The translations under genes and the position numbers were made by a program. Below the pieces are notes generated by a model. That model worked only from the letters and a program-made list of their open reading frames with translations. It was not told the DNA's origin and did not search any database. From Planctomycetota bacterium (GTDB lineage Bacteria; Planctomycetota; PLA2), in NCBI GenBank assembly GCA_021776735.1, contig JAJFFH010000052.1:62001-126000 (forward strand): DNA of 64,000 nucleotides, given 5' to 3'. Below, one piece after another: positions 19,110 through 27,586 of the stretch; within the stretch, counting starts at the first letter, position 1, and each line of letters starts with the position of its first letter.

Positions 19110-20048
19110 CTATCGCGCCACGACTACGATGCGCCGCCCGACCGTGCCGATGAGCACGTCGTACGTACCGACGGGCAGGTCGGCGTGAAACAGTCCCGCG
19201 CCGTCGGTGCCGAGCTGCGTGATGAGCCGCCCGTCGCGGAACACGCGCACGATGTCGCCCGGCGTGCCGTCGCCGTCGAGCCGGCCGAATGCCGCGCCGT
19301 CGAGGTGAAACGCACGCCGGCCGAAGACATCGCCGTCCGTAAGCTGTATCCGGTCGAACCGTGTTGCATGCCCCGGCGCGGTGACGACCAGATCGTACTC
19401 ACCCGCGGGAAGTGGCCCGAGTCGGTATGAACCGTCGGTGCGCACGCGCACCGACGCGATCTCCTCGCCGGATTGCTGCACGCTGACGGTCGCGCCGGGG
19501 GCGTCGACGAACCCCTCGACGAAACCGGCGCGGCTCGGGTCGACGAGCGTTGCGGCCGGGCGCAGGCGCCACGCGCCGCCGGCATGGATGACGGACATGC
19601 GCGCATTGAGGTCGATCTGAAGTTCGAGCCGACCGCCGGCGTCGAGGCGCAGCACCTGGCTGAACGAGATTTCGCGTGCTCCGTCGGCGAGGAGCGGGGC
19701 GCCGTCGACGGTGTGGCCCGCGGCGGCAAGCGTGAGGCGCAGGCGGTAGATGCCGGGCTTGACGTCGCGTTCGGCGAGTAGCGCGCGCACGCCGTTTTGC
19801 AGCGTGAGGAGTTCGAGGGTCCGACTCGCGTCGAGCAGTTCGATGCGCGTGCGGTCGCCGATCAACTCGAGGCGGTCGACGACGACGCGGACGGATCCCG
19901 CATCGTCGAGCGGACTGTCGGAGATGAACACGGCGAACGCGGTGAGGCCGCGGCCGGTGCTCGGGCTCGAGGTGAAGCCGTAAAAATCGGGTTCGGAACA
20001 GGCGGCGAGCAGGATCGTGAGCAGGAGAAGGGGGGCGCGGGGGCGCAT
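19110..20048 (-). CDS. DUF4382-type lipoprotein with carboxypeptidase-regulatory-like C-terminus
   Basis: About 312 residues from ATG 20048. The lipoprotein signal is LLLLTILLAAC. Residues about 30-190 fit DUF4382 (FISDSPLDDAGSVRVVVDRL, LELLTLQNG, KPGIYRLRL). The rest has two beta modules of the carboxypeptidase-regulatory type (VEGFVDAPGATVSV, SYRLGPLPAGEYDLVVTAPG). The segment QLTDGDVF is encoded by a dispersed repeat. A surface or periplasmic structural role is likely; no enzyme motif was seen. Confidence 0.75.
   Translation of the reverse strand: MRPRAPLLLLTILLAACSEPDFYGFTSSPSTGRGLTAFAVFISDSPLDDAGSVRVVVDRLELIGDRTRIELLDASRTLELLTLQNGVRALLAERDVKPGIYRLRLTLAAAGHTVDGAPLLADGAREISFSQVLRLDAGGRLELQIDLNARMSVIHAGGAWRLRPAATLVDPSRAGFVEGFVDAPGATVSVQQSGEEIASVRVRTDGSYRLGPLPAGEYDLVVTAPGHATRFDRIQLTDGDVFGRRAFHLDGAAFGRLDGDGTPGDIVRVFRDGRLITQLGTDGAGLFHADLPVGTYDVLIGTVGRRIVVVAR
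19326..19345 (-). repeat. Dispersed motif family 1, in-frame in lipoprotein gene
   Basis: On the coding strand it reads AGCTTACGGACGGCGATGTC and is translated Q-L-T-D-G-D-V. Confidence 0.75.
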
Positions 20049-20231
20049 GGGTTTACTCCGAAGCGTGCAAGGACCGTCTTTTTCACGCGAGCCAACCACG
20101 CACGATTGTACGTCCACCGGCGCCGACGGGAAGAGCGTGCCCACGGGTCGATCCGGTTTTGACATGCGAGGGCGCGCGCGCCACCGGGGGGTGTTTGCGT
20201 CGGCTCGGCAAGGACCGGGATCGTGAAGTGG

Positions 20232-22169
20232 CTATTCCGGGCGTGTGACCGTGCATGCCGGCAGGGACTGCAGGAACGTCTTGCCGTAGCGCTTGGTGAC
20301 GATCCGGGGGTCCAGGATTGCGACCTTGCCGCGGTCGTCGTTGTCGCGGATGAGCCGGCCAAATCCCTGGCGCAACTTCAGGACCGCCTGCGGCAGCGAT
20401 AGCTCCCGGAAAGGGTCGCCGCCGTCCTCTTCGATGCGTTCCGCGCGCGCCTGCTGGAGCGGGTGGGTCGGGACCGCGAAAGGCAGGCGCGTGACGACGA
20501 CGAGGCGCAGGTGGTTGCCGCGCACGTCGATGCCCTGCCAGAAGGTGTCGGTGCCAAACAGCACGCAGTTGTCGTGGGCGCGAAAGGCATCGACGATCAT
20601 GCCGGTCGGCTGGTCTCCCTGGCGCATGACTCTGAGCCCGGCGTTCTTCAGGATCGGCGCGAGTTCCTTGAACGCGGCGTCCAGTGCGCGATAGGCGGTG
20701 AAGAGTACGAAGGCGCCGCCGCCGCTCTCCAGGACGAGCTCGCGGGTGCGGTCGTGGACGCCCTTTTCAAAGCCCGCCTCGTCGCGCGGCTCGGGCATGC
20801 GTGGGTTGAGCTCCAGGGTGCACTGGCGAACAAAGTCGAACGGGCTGCCGAGCGCCAGCTCGTCCGGTTCTTCGAGGCCGACGCGGCGCCGCAGGTGGGC
20901 GAACGAATCGTCGACGCGCAGGGTGGCGCTCGTGAGCACGACGCTGCGGATGTGGCGAAACAGGGAGCGCTTCAGGATCGACGCGACTTCGCGGGGCGCG
21001 GCGCGCAGGACGGATCGCTCGCGGTTGCGGCCCGACGCCTCGACCCAGTAGACGAGGTCGGGGTCGAACATGCCGTGGACGAGCTCGAGTGCCGCGCAGC
21101 TCTGCTCGAGACCTTCGGTGCGGGCGCGCCATTCCAGCGCGAGGCTCTGGTCCTGGATGTCCTGGCCGTGATCGCGCAGTCGTTTCGTGAGCTCGCGGAG
21201 GGGCACGGTCAGCGGATCGCCAAACTCGCCCGGCTTGCGGAGCCGCCGTTCGCCCTCTCGACCGCGCACCTGGGCGACGTTGTCGAACAGCACGGTCAGT
21301 GCGTCGCGCGTCTCCTGCAGGGCGTTGTAGAGGACCTTGCCGACCTCGACGCGTTCAAACAGACCCGCGCGGCCGCGGCGGCCCAGGAATCGGCCGAGTT
21401 GACGCGAGATGCCCAGCCCGCTGAGCCGGACCCCGAAGTGCGCGGCGGCACCGTCCTCGACTTCGTGCGCTTCGTCCAGCACGAGGGCGTCGTAGTCGGG
21501 CAGGACCTGCACGCCTTGCTCGCGCAGCGCGAGGTCGGCGAAGACGAGCGCGTGGTTGGCCACGATCAGCTTGGCGGCGTACATTCGCCGCCGCGACCGC
21601 TGGTAGGCGCAGGTCTCGTAGAAATCGCACTTTTTTTGGAGGCAGTTGCCGGATTCGGCGCAGGCCACGGCCCAAACGTCGGCGCTCGGGCGCACGGCCA
21701 GGCTGGCGCGGCTCCCGTCCTCCGACGTCTCCGCCCACTTGGCGATCCGCACGAGCTCCGTGGCCCGCTTGGGGTCCGAAAACAGCCCCTCCTCCTCGAT
21801 CGCCATCTCCAGCCGGCGCCGGCAGACGTAGTTGCCCCGCCCCTTGGCCAGCGCGACCGGAAGGTCTTCGAGGCCCAGTGCCCGGCGGAGGAGCGGCAAA
21901 TCCCGCTGGACAAGCTGCTCCTGGAGCGCGATGGTCCGGGTCGAAATCAGGACCGTGGCCTTGTTTTGGGCCGCGTGGAGCAGCGCGGGCACGAGGTAGG
22001 CGAACGACTTGCCGACCCCCGTTCCGGCCTCCACCATGAGGTGGCGGTTCTCGACGAAGGCCTCCTCGACCGCCTCGGCCATGCGGAGTTGCTCGTCGCG
22101 CGGCACAAACCCCGGCAGGGCCGCCGCCACGTCCGAGCCGAGCCCGAGGCAATCCGTTGCAGAGCGCAT
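20232..22169 (-). CDS. dinG: DinG-family ATP-dependent DNA helicase
   Basis: An XPD-like 5'-3' superfamily 2 helicase, likely to unwind R-loops, forks or repair intermediates. About 645 residues from ATG 22169; an upstream in-frame start would add residues unlike the family. Motifs: Q-like FVPRDEQLRMAE, Walker A EAGTGVGKS with Lys54, TRTIALQEQL, an iron-sulfur cysteine set (CAESGNCLQKKCDFYETC), IVANHALV, DEAH in VLDEAHEVED, SATL in VVLTSATLRV, and the C-terminal LFGTDTFWQGIDV and GFGRLIRDNDD. All core motifs are present. It is divergent from the small lipoprotein gene at 22275. Confidence 0.9.
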   Translation of the reverse strand: MRSATDCLGLGSDVAAALPGFVPRDEQLRMAEAVEEAFVENRHLMVEAGTGVGKSFAYLVPALLHAAQNKATVLISTRTIALQEQLVQRDLPLLRRALGLEDLPVALAKGRGNYVCRRRLEMAIEEEGLFSDPKRATELVRIAKWAETSEDGSRASLAVRPSADVWAVACAESGNCLQKKCDFYETCAYQRSRRRMYAAKLIVANHALVFADLALREQGVQVLPDYDALVLDEAHEVEDGAAAHFGVRLSGLGISRQLGRFLGRRGRAGLFERVEVGKVLYNALQETRDALTVLFDNVAQVRGREGERRLRKPGEFGDPLTVPLRELTKRLRDHGQDIQDQSLALEWRARTEGLEQSCAALELVHGMFDPDLVYWVEASGRNRERSVLRAAPREVASILKRSLFRHIRSVVLTSATLRVDDSFAHLRRRVGLEEPDELALGSPFDFVRQCTLELNPRMPEPRDEAGFEKGVHDRTRELVLESGGGAFVLFTAYRALDAAFKELAPILKNAGLRVMRQGDQPTGMIVDAFRAHDNCVLFGTDTFWQGIDVRGNHLRLVVVTRLPFAVPTHPLQQARAERIEEDGGDPFRELSLPQAVLKLRQGFGRLIRDNDDRGKVAILDPRIVTKRYGKTFLQSLPACTVTRPE

Positions 22170-22274
22170 TTGTCGAAGATCCTGCCGGTAGGTTACGATC
22201 CCCCAGTGCCCAGAAGAACAAGTCCGCGAGGGCTGGTTCTTAGAGGACAAGAATCAAGTATGAGGACAGCGTCC

Positions 22275-22784
22275 ATGAGGAATCTCCTGATCGCCTTGCT
22301 CGCGCTCGCCGCCTGCAAGACCACCGAACACCAGGCGAAGACCACCAGCCCGACAACGCCGCGCGTGGGCCGGGTCTCGGAGCGGTGGGAGGTCGTGGAC
22401 AAGGCCGACGGAACCAGGGTCGGCTTTGTCGAGAAGACGGTCTACGACGATGGCCGCTGGTTCTACTGGGTCGTGGACAAGGACGATTTCGACGTCAAGT
22501 ACGGCTACATCCTGGGCAACAACTCCGCGTACAAGTACCCCATGCACGCCGGCCGCCGAGCCAGCGAGGCCGAGTCGATCGGTGCGGACACGATCAGCTC
22601 GAACGCACGCCGCATTCTGGGCTACGAACGTCCCGTTGAGCTGCGCCGGTCATCGCTTCAGGCACAGATGGATGAACTGCGTGCGAAGCAGGCTGCCCGC
22701 CATAAAAAGCAAATGGGGGGCGCGGGGGCAGGCGCCGGCGACGGTGACAGCGACGGCGAAGACGCCGACAACGACGACGAGTGA
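22275..22784 (+). CDS. Small lipoprotein, unknown
   Basis: About 169 residues. The ATG at 22275 has GAGG nine bases upstream; an in-frame ATG at 22260 is also possible. The signal LLIALLALAAC marks a lipoprotein. The body has one compact domain (WEVVDKADGTRVGFVEKTVY, WFYWVVDKDDFDVKYGYI), then a charged helix and a Gly/Asp-rich acidic tail encoded partly by an A/G-rich repeat. It overlaps rsfS by four bases (GTGA), so the two are translationally coupled. Confidence 0.7.
   Translation: MRNLLIALLALAACKTTEHQAKTTSPTTPRVGRVSERWEVVDKADGTRVGFVEKTVYDDGRWFYWVVDKDDFDVKYGYILGNNSAYKYPMHAGRRASEAESIGADTISSNARRILGYERPVELRRSSLQAQMDELRAKQAARHKKQMGGAGAGAGDGDSDGEDADNDDE
22704..22730 (+). repeat. A/G-rich repeat, family 2, copy 2
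   Basis: AAAAAGCAAATGGGGGGCGC followed by GGGGGCA. It is in frame and encodes a Lys-Gln-Met-Gly-Gly-Ala linker near the C-terminus of the lipoprotein. Confidence 0.6.
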
Positions 22785-23182
22785 GCGCACCCACCGATCC
22801 CCGGTCCGCCGCGAACCCTCTTGAATCCTCTGGATCCGAAGAGGCCGCCGCGGACTTGCCCTTCGACGAATTCGTCTACCGCGCCATGGACGACAAGCGC
22901 GCCGAGGACATCGTCTGGCTCGACCTGACGGGCATCACGGACCTGGCCGACGCGATGATGATCGCGACCGTCACGAGCCGCCCGCAGGCCGGCGCCATCG
23001 TGGACGAGTGCGAAAAAGAGCGCAAGCGCCGCGGTCTGCGCCGCCTGGGCATCGAAGGCGAATCTGGCTCGACCTGGGTTCTGCTCGACTACGGCGACCT
23101 GATCGTCCACCTGCTGATGCCCGAACAGCGCGAATACTACGCCCTGGAACACCTCTGGGCCGACGCCAAGCGCGTCAAGTAG
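22781..23182 (+). CDS. rsfS: Ribosomal silencing factor RsfS
   Basis: RsfS binds ribosomal protein L14 and blocks subunit joining when nutrients are low. 133 residues. The family core is clear: DKRAEDIVWLDLTGITDLAD, MIATVTSRPQ, and STWVLLDYGDLIVHLL. The GTG start overlaps the stop of the upstream lipoprotein gene. An N-terminal extension of about 25 Ser/Ala/Glu-rich residues precedes the core. The usual partner nadD is not adjacent. Confidence 0.92.
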   Translation: MSAPTDPRSAANPLESSGSEEAAADLPFDEFVYRAMDDKRAEDIVWLDLTGITDLADAMMIATVTSRPQAGAIVDECEKERKRRGLRRLGIEGESGSTWVLLDYGDLIVHLLMPEQREYYALEHLWADAKRVK

Positions 23183-23260
23183 GATTGGGCGGTTCGGCCC
23201 TTGCGGGCCCACCAAATCGTTCGCGATAGACAAATCCGCCTCGTCGCGGGCTCTTGTCTC

Positions 23261-23761
23261 ATGAACGTGACGAAACGGCGTGATTGGGAAGTCTGGTACG
23301 AGGAGCATGGCGCGGCGCTGCTGCTCTACGCGCGGCAATGGACATCATGCGTCGCCGATGCCGAGGACATCGTCCACGAAGCGTTCCTCGCATTCTGGAG
23401 ATCCCGCCGCCGCGCGCGCGATCCCCTCGCCTATCTCTATCGGTGTGTGCGCAACTCGGCGCGGCGCCGACACCGTGAGGTCGCGCGGCGGACAAAGCGC
23501 GAGACGCTCACCGCGCGGACCCGTGTCGAAGCGTTCTGGTCCGGAGCCGAGGACGCCGAGTTCGCGCAAACCGTCCAGGCACTGGTCGAATCGCTCCCCG
23601 AGCCGCAGCGAGAAGTCCTCGTCCTGAAAATCTGGTCCGGGCTGACGTTTTCGCAGATCGGATCCAATCTCGGCGTGTCGCCGAACACCGCGGCGTCGCG
23701 CTATCGATACGCCCTCGATGCCCTTCGCAAGACCCTTCAACGGAGAAACCACAATGCCTAG
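23261..23761 (+). CDS. ECF-type RNA polymerase sigma factor
   Basis: About 166 residues from ATG 23261. Region 2 is visible as LLLYARQWTSCVADAEDIVH with EAFLAFW, and region 4 as LPEPQREVLVLKIWSGLTFS followed by a helix-turn-helix (IGSNLGVSPNTAASRYRYAL). No region 3 is present, as usual for ECF factors. The last eight bases overlap the start of a membrane protein gene, a common arrangement for a sigma factor and its membrane regulator. Confidence 0.88.
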   Translation: MNVTKRRDWEVWYEEHGAALLLYARQWTSCVADAEDIVHEAFLAFWRSRRRARDPLAYLYRCVRNSARRRHREVARRTKRETLTARTRVEAFWSGAEDAEFAQTVQALVESLPEPQREVLVLKIWSGLTFSQIGSNLGVSPNTAASRYRYALDALRKTLQRRNHNA

Positions 23762-24980
23762 TACGACGCTCGAACAACGACTCGATGCCTTGCGTCCGCA
23801 GCCGCCTCACGCCCGTCTCCACTCGCGCATCGCGGCACGCCTGAGGCGACGGAAGGCTGCACTTGTCCTGGCGGCCGCGACGATCGTGACCGCCGTGGTT
23901 GCCGTAGCGGTCGTGGGAGTGAAACAAGGCGACGACGGTCCCGGCACCCGCACGCAAGACATCCGCGCCGGGGACCGTCTTGTACTCGCCGGTGTGGCGA
24001 AGAGCGCGGGACGTTCAACGGCGGCAAGCGCCGCCGCGATCCCCCTGTACTGGAGGGCAGCGTTGTCCGACGTCATTGTGCGCGGCACGTTCGTCGCCGG
24101 TGCGGACGGTGGCGAGGACTCGCTCACGGTCCTTGAGATCATGAAGGGCGCATTGCAACGGACACGTTCGGCGACGAACGTCAGGCTCCCGGTCGAATTG
24201 CCCGGCGCTCGAGCGGGCGCGCGCTACGTCGTATTCTTGGTCCGTGATCGTGAGGGCCGGCACCACGTCTTCGGCACGAGCCAAGGCAGGATGGAAGTCG
24301 GCGGCGGCGCCCGACTCGGAGTCGTCGAGTTGGCCGGGACCGGGGTCGATCCGCGAAGCGTGGGGCTGTATCGGCGCCCGAACTGGGAGCCCCTGTCGAG
24401 TGATCGGTACCTCGAGCTTCTGGAAACGGCGATCGCGAAAACGAAGACGGTGGACGCCGTCGCCGCACGCTACAAGTACGGATCAACGAGCGGGCTGTAC
24501 TGGGCCTACCTCGCGCACCAACGCGATAACGGCAACGCGTTGCGTGTTCTGCGCCGGGTGCTGGACACCGATGTCGATGCCGTGTCGCCGGAGGAGCTGA
24601 ACGACCACGCCGGCGCGGCGCGCGCGTTGGCGTGGATGGCGACCGACGCGTCACTCCGCGTTCTGGAGCAGTACTTTCGACGGCTAGTCGCCGTGCGCAA
24701 TCGGGACCGGGTTCGCTATGTGCAGAGCGCAGCCCTACGAACCTTGACGTTCGTGCCTGCCGAGGATCTGAAGGCCGCGCGCGAGTTTTGCTGGTCCGTC
24801 GTGGGGGCAATTCCAGAGGAGAGCCGGAAAGAGCTGCACGCCGCGCACCAAAAAATCGCACGCAGACTGAAGATCGACGAACGGCTGCCCCTGAAGGACG
24901 ACACGCCTGGATCCCAGCCGGCTCCGCGCCGACCGAAAGACAGTGCGGCCCCTCCGCCCGCGTCCCCGGATCGGCGCTGA
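23754..24980 (+). CDS. Single-pass membrane protein coupled to ECF sigma factor
   Basis: About 408 residues. It has a short basic cytoplasmic N-terminus (residues 1-34), one TM helix (AALVLAAATIVTAVVAVAVV, about 36-56), and a large extracytoplasmic part with an initial beta domain and a helical region resembling HEAT-type repeats. The gene overlaps the sigma gene by eight bases with GGAG just upstream of its ATG. Position and topology suggest an anti-sigma or sensor role, but the cytoplasmic part is much shorter than a normal anti-sigma domain and lacks a zinc HxxxCxxC motif, so this is inference only. Confidence 0.65.
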   Translation: MPSTTLEQRLDALRPQPPHARLHSRIAARLRRRKAALVLAAATIVTAVVAVAVVGVKQGDDGPGTRTQDIRAGDRLVLAGVAKSAGRSTAASAAAIPLYWRAALSDVIVRGTFVAGADGGEDSLTVLEIMKGALQRTRSATNVRLPVELPGARAGARYVVFLVRDREGRHHVFGTSQGRMEVGGGARLGVVELAGTGVDPRSVGLYRRPNWEPLSSDRYLELLETAIAKTKTVDAVAARYKYGSTSGLYWAYLAHQRDNGNALRVLRRVLDTDVDAVSPEELNDHAGAARALAWMATDASLRVLEQYFRRLVAVRNRDRVRYVQSAALRTLTFVPAEDLKAAREFCWSVVGAIPEESRKELHAAHQKIARRLKIDERLPLKDDTPGSQPAPRRPKDSAAPPPASPDRR

Positions 24981-25005
24981 ACGCAGGGACGGTGACCGCG
25001 CTGTT

Positions 25006-26049
25006 TCAGACCTGTAGAGAATCGACTAGACCCGCGATCGCGTTCCTCGTCGGCCTTCGAGTTCCCAACGCGAGGTAGAAAAGCGAACGAAGATTTCCTT
25101 TGGGGTCGTTCACTTTCGCTGGCCACAAGCTTGCACGGCGGGCGGCTTCACTCGTGATCCGAACAGCCCATGGAACCCACAGCAGTCCGAGGGGGCGAGC
25201 AAATGTGATCGCTGCGGCAAACATGATCAAACTCCATGAGGCGCTGTCGCTCGGGCGATCTCACGAAACGGATCAGTTTCCGCTCGCCGAGAACGGAGCC
25301 TGTCCGTTTGAGGAGGCGCAACCCTTCGCGAACGTCGCCCGCCGATGTCTCACCGGCGCCGGTCACCGTTTCGGGGTCGCTCGCGGCGAACGTATCCGGC
25401 GTCGTCCCGTTTTGAACGAGTGCCTCAAGGACGAGCATCTGAGAAGACGGTGTGGCAGCAACCTCTGCTCCGCTCTCTTCCACGGCAATGTGATGGTTGT
25501 AGAGGATCTGAAGGAGCAGTAGCGGAACGGAGCGCCGCTCGCTTCGCGCGCGCCTCGCCTGGTTCATCATTCCGCTCGGCAGATCTTTGGTGGAGAAGAG
25601 CGTGTTGAGTCTCCTGCTGAGCCGTGAGTGATCCTTGTCGTCGAGCCAGCGCGTGGCCTCAGCGGAGCCGCGCTCGTCTCCCGCGATTATTACTCTGCGG
25701 GCCAAGAGGGGTCTGCCGGCATCCTCTTCCGCGAATCGGCGAATCGCCGGGTCAAAATCGTCCGCCCAACGAGCACCCGGCCACGGATGGGAGTTGCGCC
25801 ACTTTCGATCGAAGATCCACGGTCTCTTGCGAACACGCGTACAGGCGGATTCTCGGAGTCGAGGAGATTGAGCAGTCCCCTCGGGGTGAGCGCTGTTTTT
25901 CCTTGTTGGTGGGCCCGCTTGTGGAGAGCGGCGGAGGGCGACCAGACGACGAGTGGATCGCAAAGACACAGCAGCACGTCTAAATTGCCGAAACCTTGTG
26001 TTCCGAATTCATCAATATGACAAAAAAACTCGCCGCATCGCCAGAGCAT
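25006..26049 (-). pseudogene. Decayed gene of unknown family, at least two frameshifts
   Basis: Protein-like sequence runs through three frames of the minus strand. The first frame begins at ATG 26049 and gives DVLLCLCDPLVVWSPSAALH and ENPPVRVFARD. Near 25822-25832 sense moves to a second frame with PWIFDRKWRNSHPWPGARWA, DPAIRRFAEEDAGRPLLARR and LFSTKDLPSGMMNQARRARS. Near 25225-25260 it moves to a third, ending at 25006 with a hydrophobic stretch (ITFARPLGLLWVPWAVRI). The join across the first shift reads smoothly, which supports a once intact protein of about 345 residues. Function unknown. It could be a recent import that has decayed. Confidence 0.45.
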
Positions 26050-26103
26050 CGTACTGCAGGCGTTCGTCTTGCGCTCCAAGGAATGGCCGGGATTGCTCCC
26101 CAC

Positions 26104-27447
26104 CTACTTGTACGCGACCCCGCGGTCGTGCTTCGCGCCGTAGCAGCGGCGGCAGACCACGCGGAATTCGTGTTTTCCGTTGGCGAGGGGATTGATCGAA
26201 GAGTGCTTGGTGAATCCGCGGCCGCCGCACATCGGGCAATCCGTATGGCGGACTGAGACGACGGTGAAGAGCTGGGGCAGTTTCTCCGCGGCGTACGCCT
26301 TCAGGTAGCTTGCGCGCGAACCGGGGTTGCGATTGGTTTCCCACCACACGCCGGGGTCGCCGCGGACAACCTTGCTTGAGCTCTTGCCGACCTTGGCGCG
26401 CCTGTTCACGGTGAACGATCCGGCGCCGTAGCTTGCGCGGTGCGGCGTCGCCCTGCTCTCCGCTTCCTTGAACTCGGCCCACTCGTCCTCGGACAGTCCG
26501 AGACGCTTGATCGTCTTCTTCTTGACCATGCCGGGCAGATCCACGCGCACCCAGTTCTGCGCCGCGCGCAGGGTCTCCTTGCGCAGCACGTACTTGTCGA
26601 CGAGCCGGTCGAACTCCTCGTGCTTGACGGCGAAGAACCGGCGGCTGCGCTCCTCGTGCTGTTGCCGGTCGATGTCGTCGAGCATCGCGAGCCCCTGGCG
26701 CTTGCGGCCCGGGTGATCGCGCAGGAACTGTTCGATCTTTTCCCGTGCGCGCTTGAAGTTCTTGTCGAGGTTGGCGGACTTGCGCGCGGCGCGCACGAGT
26801 TCGGCGGCCTCCTTGTCGGCCATCAGCGCCTCGAGATCCTTGAGCCGCGGTGCGATGTCGTCGGTCCACGCGGGGCGAATGATCATCGCCTTGCGGTAGT
26901 GCTCGCGCGCCTTCTCGAAGTTGCCCACGCGCTCCATGTGCGTAGCGAACTCGCGGTGCTGGCGTGCGGTCTGCGGCGTCGTGCGCTCGAGGCGTCGCCG
27001 GTAGAGTTCGTCGGGCGAAAAGACATCGTTGTCCTTGACTTCGACGTCCTCGACCTTCACCACCTGGTCGCCCGGATAAGGAATCAGGGCGCCGAACCGC
27101 TTGACCCAGTGGCGCTTCCCCGCATCGACGCGCACGAGAAGTCCGTCGATGGAACCGCCCGCCTTGAAATACAGCCGGTGCCCGGCGATGAGTCCCTTCT
27201 TCTCGCGCTCGGAAAGTTCAAGGCCGACCTTGCGCCGCAATGCGTGGCTGTCCTCCTTGACGAGCGCGTCCCAGCGCACGCGCGCCTTGCGCCCGCCGAA
27301 CGCGCGGTAGGTAAACGTGTCCTCGGTAAAGCTCTCCAGCCAGCCGCGCACGGGTGCTCGCGGGTCCGACCTGAGGCGGAAGGTGATGAGCTGGCGCTCC
27401 GCGGGAACGGCGGCGGCGAGAATGAGCAGAAGGGTGAGGGCGCGCAT
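26104..27447 (-). CDS. Secreted TPR-like protein with C-terminal Cys-rich motif, paralogue A
   Basis: About 447 residues from ATG 27447; an ATG four codons earlier is also possible. A signal peptide (LTLLLILAAAVPA) is followed by two small beta modules (RGWLESFTEDTFTYRAFGG and IDGLLVRVDAGKRHWVKRFG), then a helical TPR-like region (EHYRKAMIIRP), then a C-terminal domain with CPMCGGRGF and CRRCYGA, which could bind zinc or form disulfides. It is a clear tandem duplicate of the next gene (same layout, shared ends such as RGxAYK). No known family was recognised. Confidence 0.72.
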   Translation of the reverse strand: MRALTLLLILAAAVPAERQLITFRLRSDPRAPVRGWLESFTEDTFTYRAFGGRKARVRWDALVKEDSHALRRKVGLELSEREKKGLIAGHRLYFKAGGSIDGLLVRVDAGKRHWVKRFGALIPYPGDQVVKVEDVEVKDNDVFSPDELYRRRLERTTPQTARQHREFATHMERVGNFEKAREHYRKAMIIRPAWTDDIAPRLKDLEALMADKEAAELVRAARKSANLDKNFKRAREKIEQFLRDHPGRKRQGLAMLDDIDRQQHEERSRRFFAVKHEEFDRLVDKYVLRKETLRAAQNWVRVDLPGMVKKKTIKRLGLSEDEWAEFKEAESRATPHRASYGAGSFTVNRRAKVGKSSSKVVRGDPGVWWETNRNPGSRASYLKAYAAEKLPQLFTVVSVRHTDCPMCGGRGFTKHSSINPLANGKHEFRVVCRRCYGAKHDRGVAYK

Positions 27448-27548
27448 GGGTGTTTCCATTCTAGATGACCGCTCCGCGCGGGGACATGGATGCATCCCAA
27501 GCGCATCGACGGCGCTCCGGTTTGAAACGGGAGGTCCTTGCGGCCAAC

Positions 27549-27568
27549 AGCAAACGGACGGCGATGTC
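27549..27568 (+). repeat. Dispersed motif family 1, intergenic copy, exact consensus
   Basis: AGCAAACGGACGGCGATGTC, between the two paralogues, 18 bases beyond the stop of paralogue B. Confidence 0.8.
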
Positions 27569-27586
27569 CCTGCCCGGGGCAGGAGC

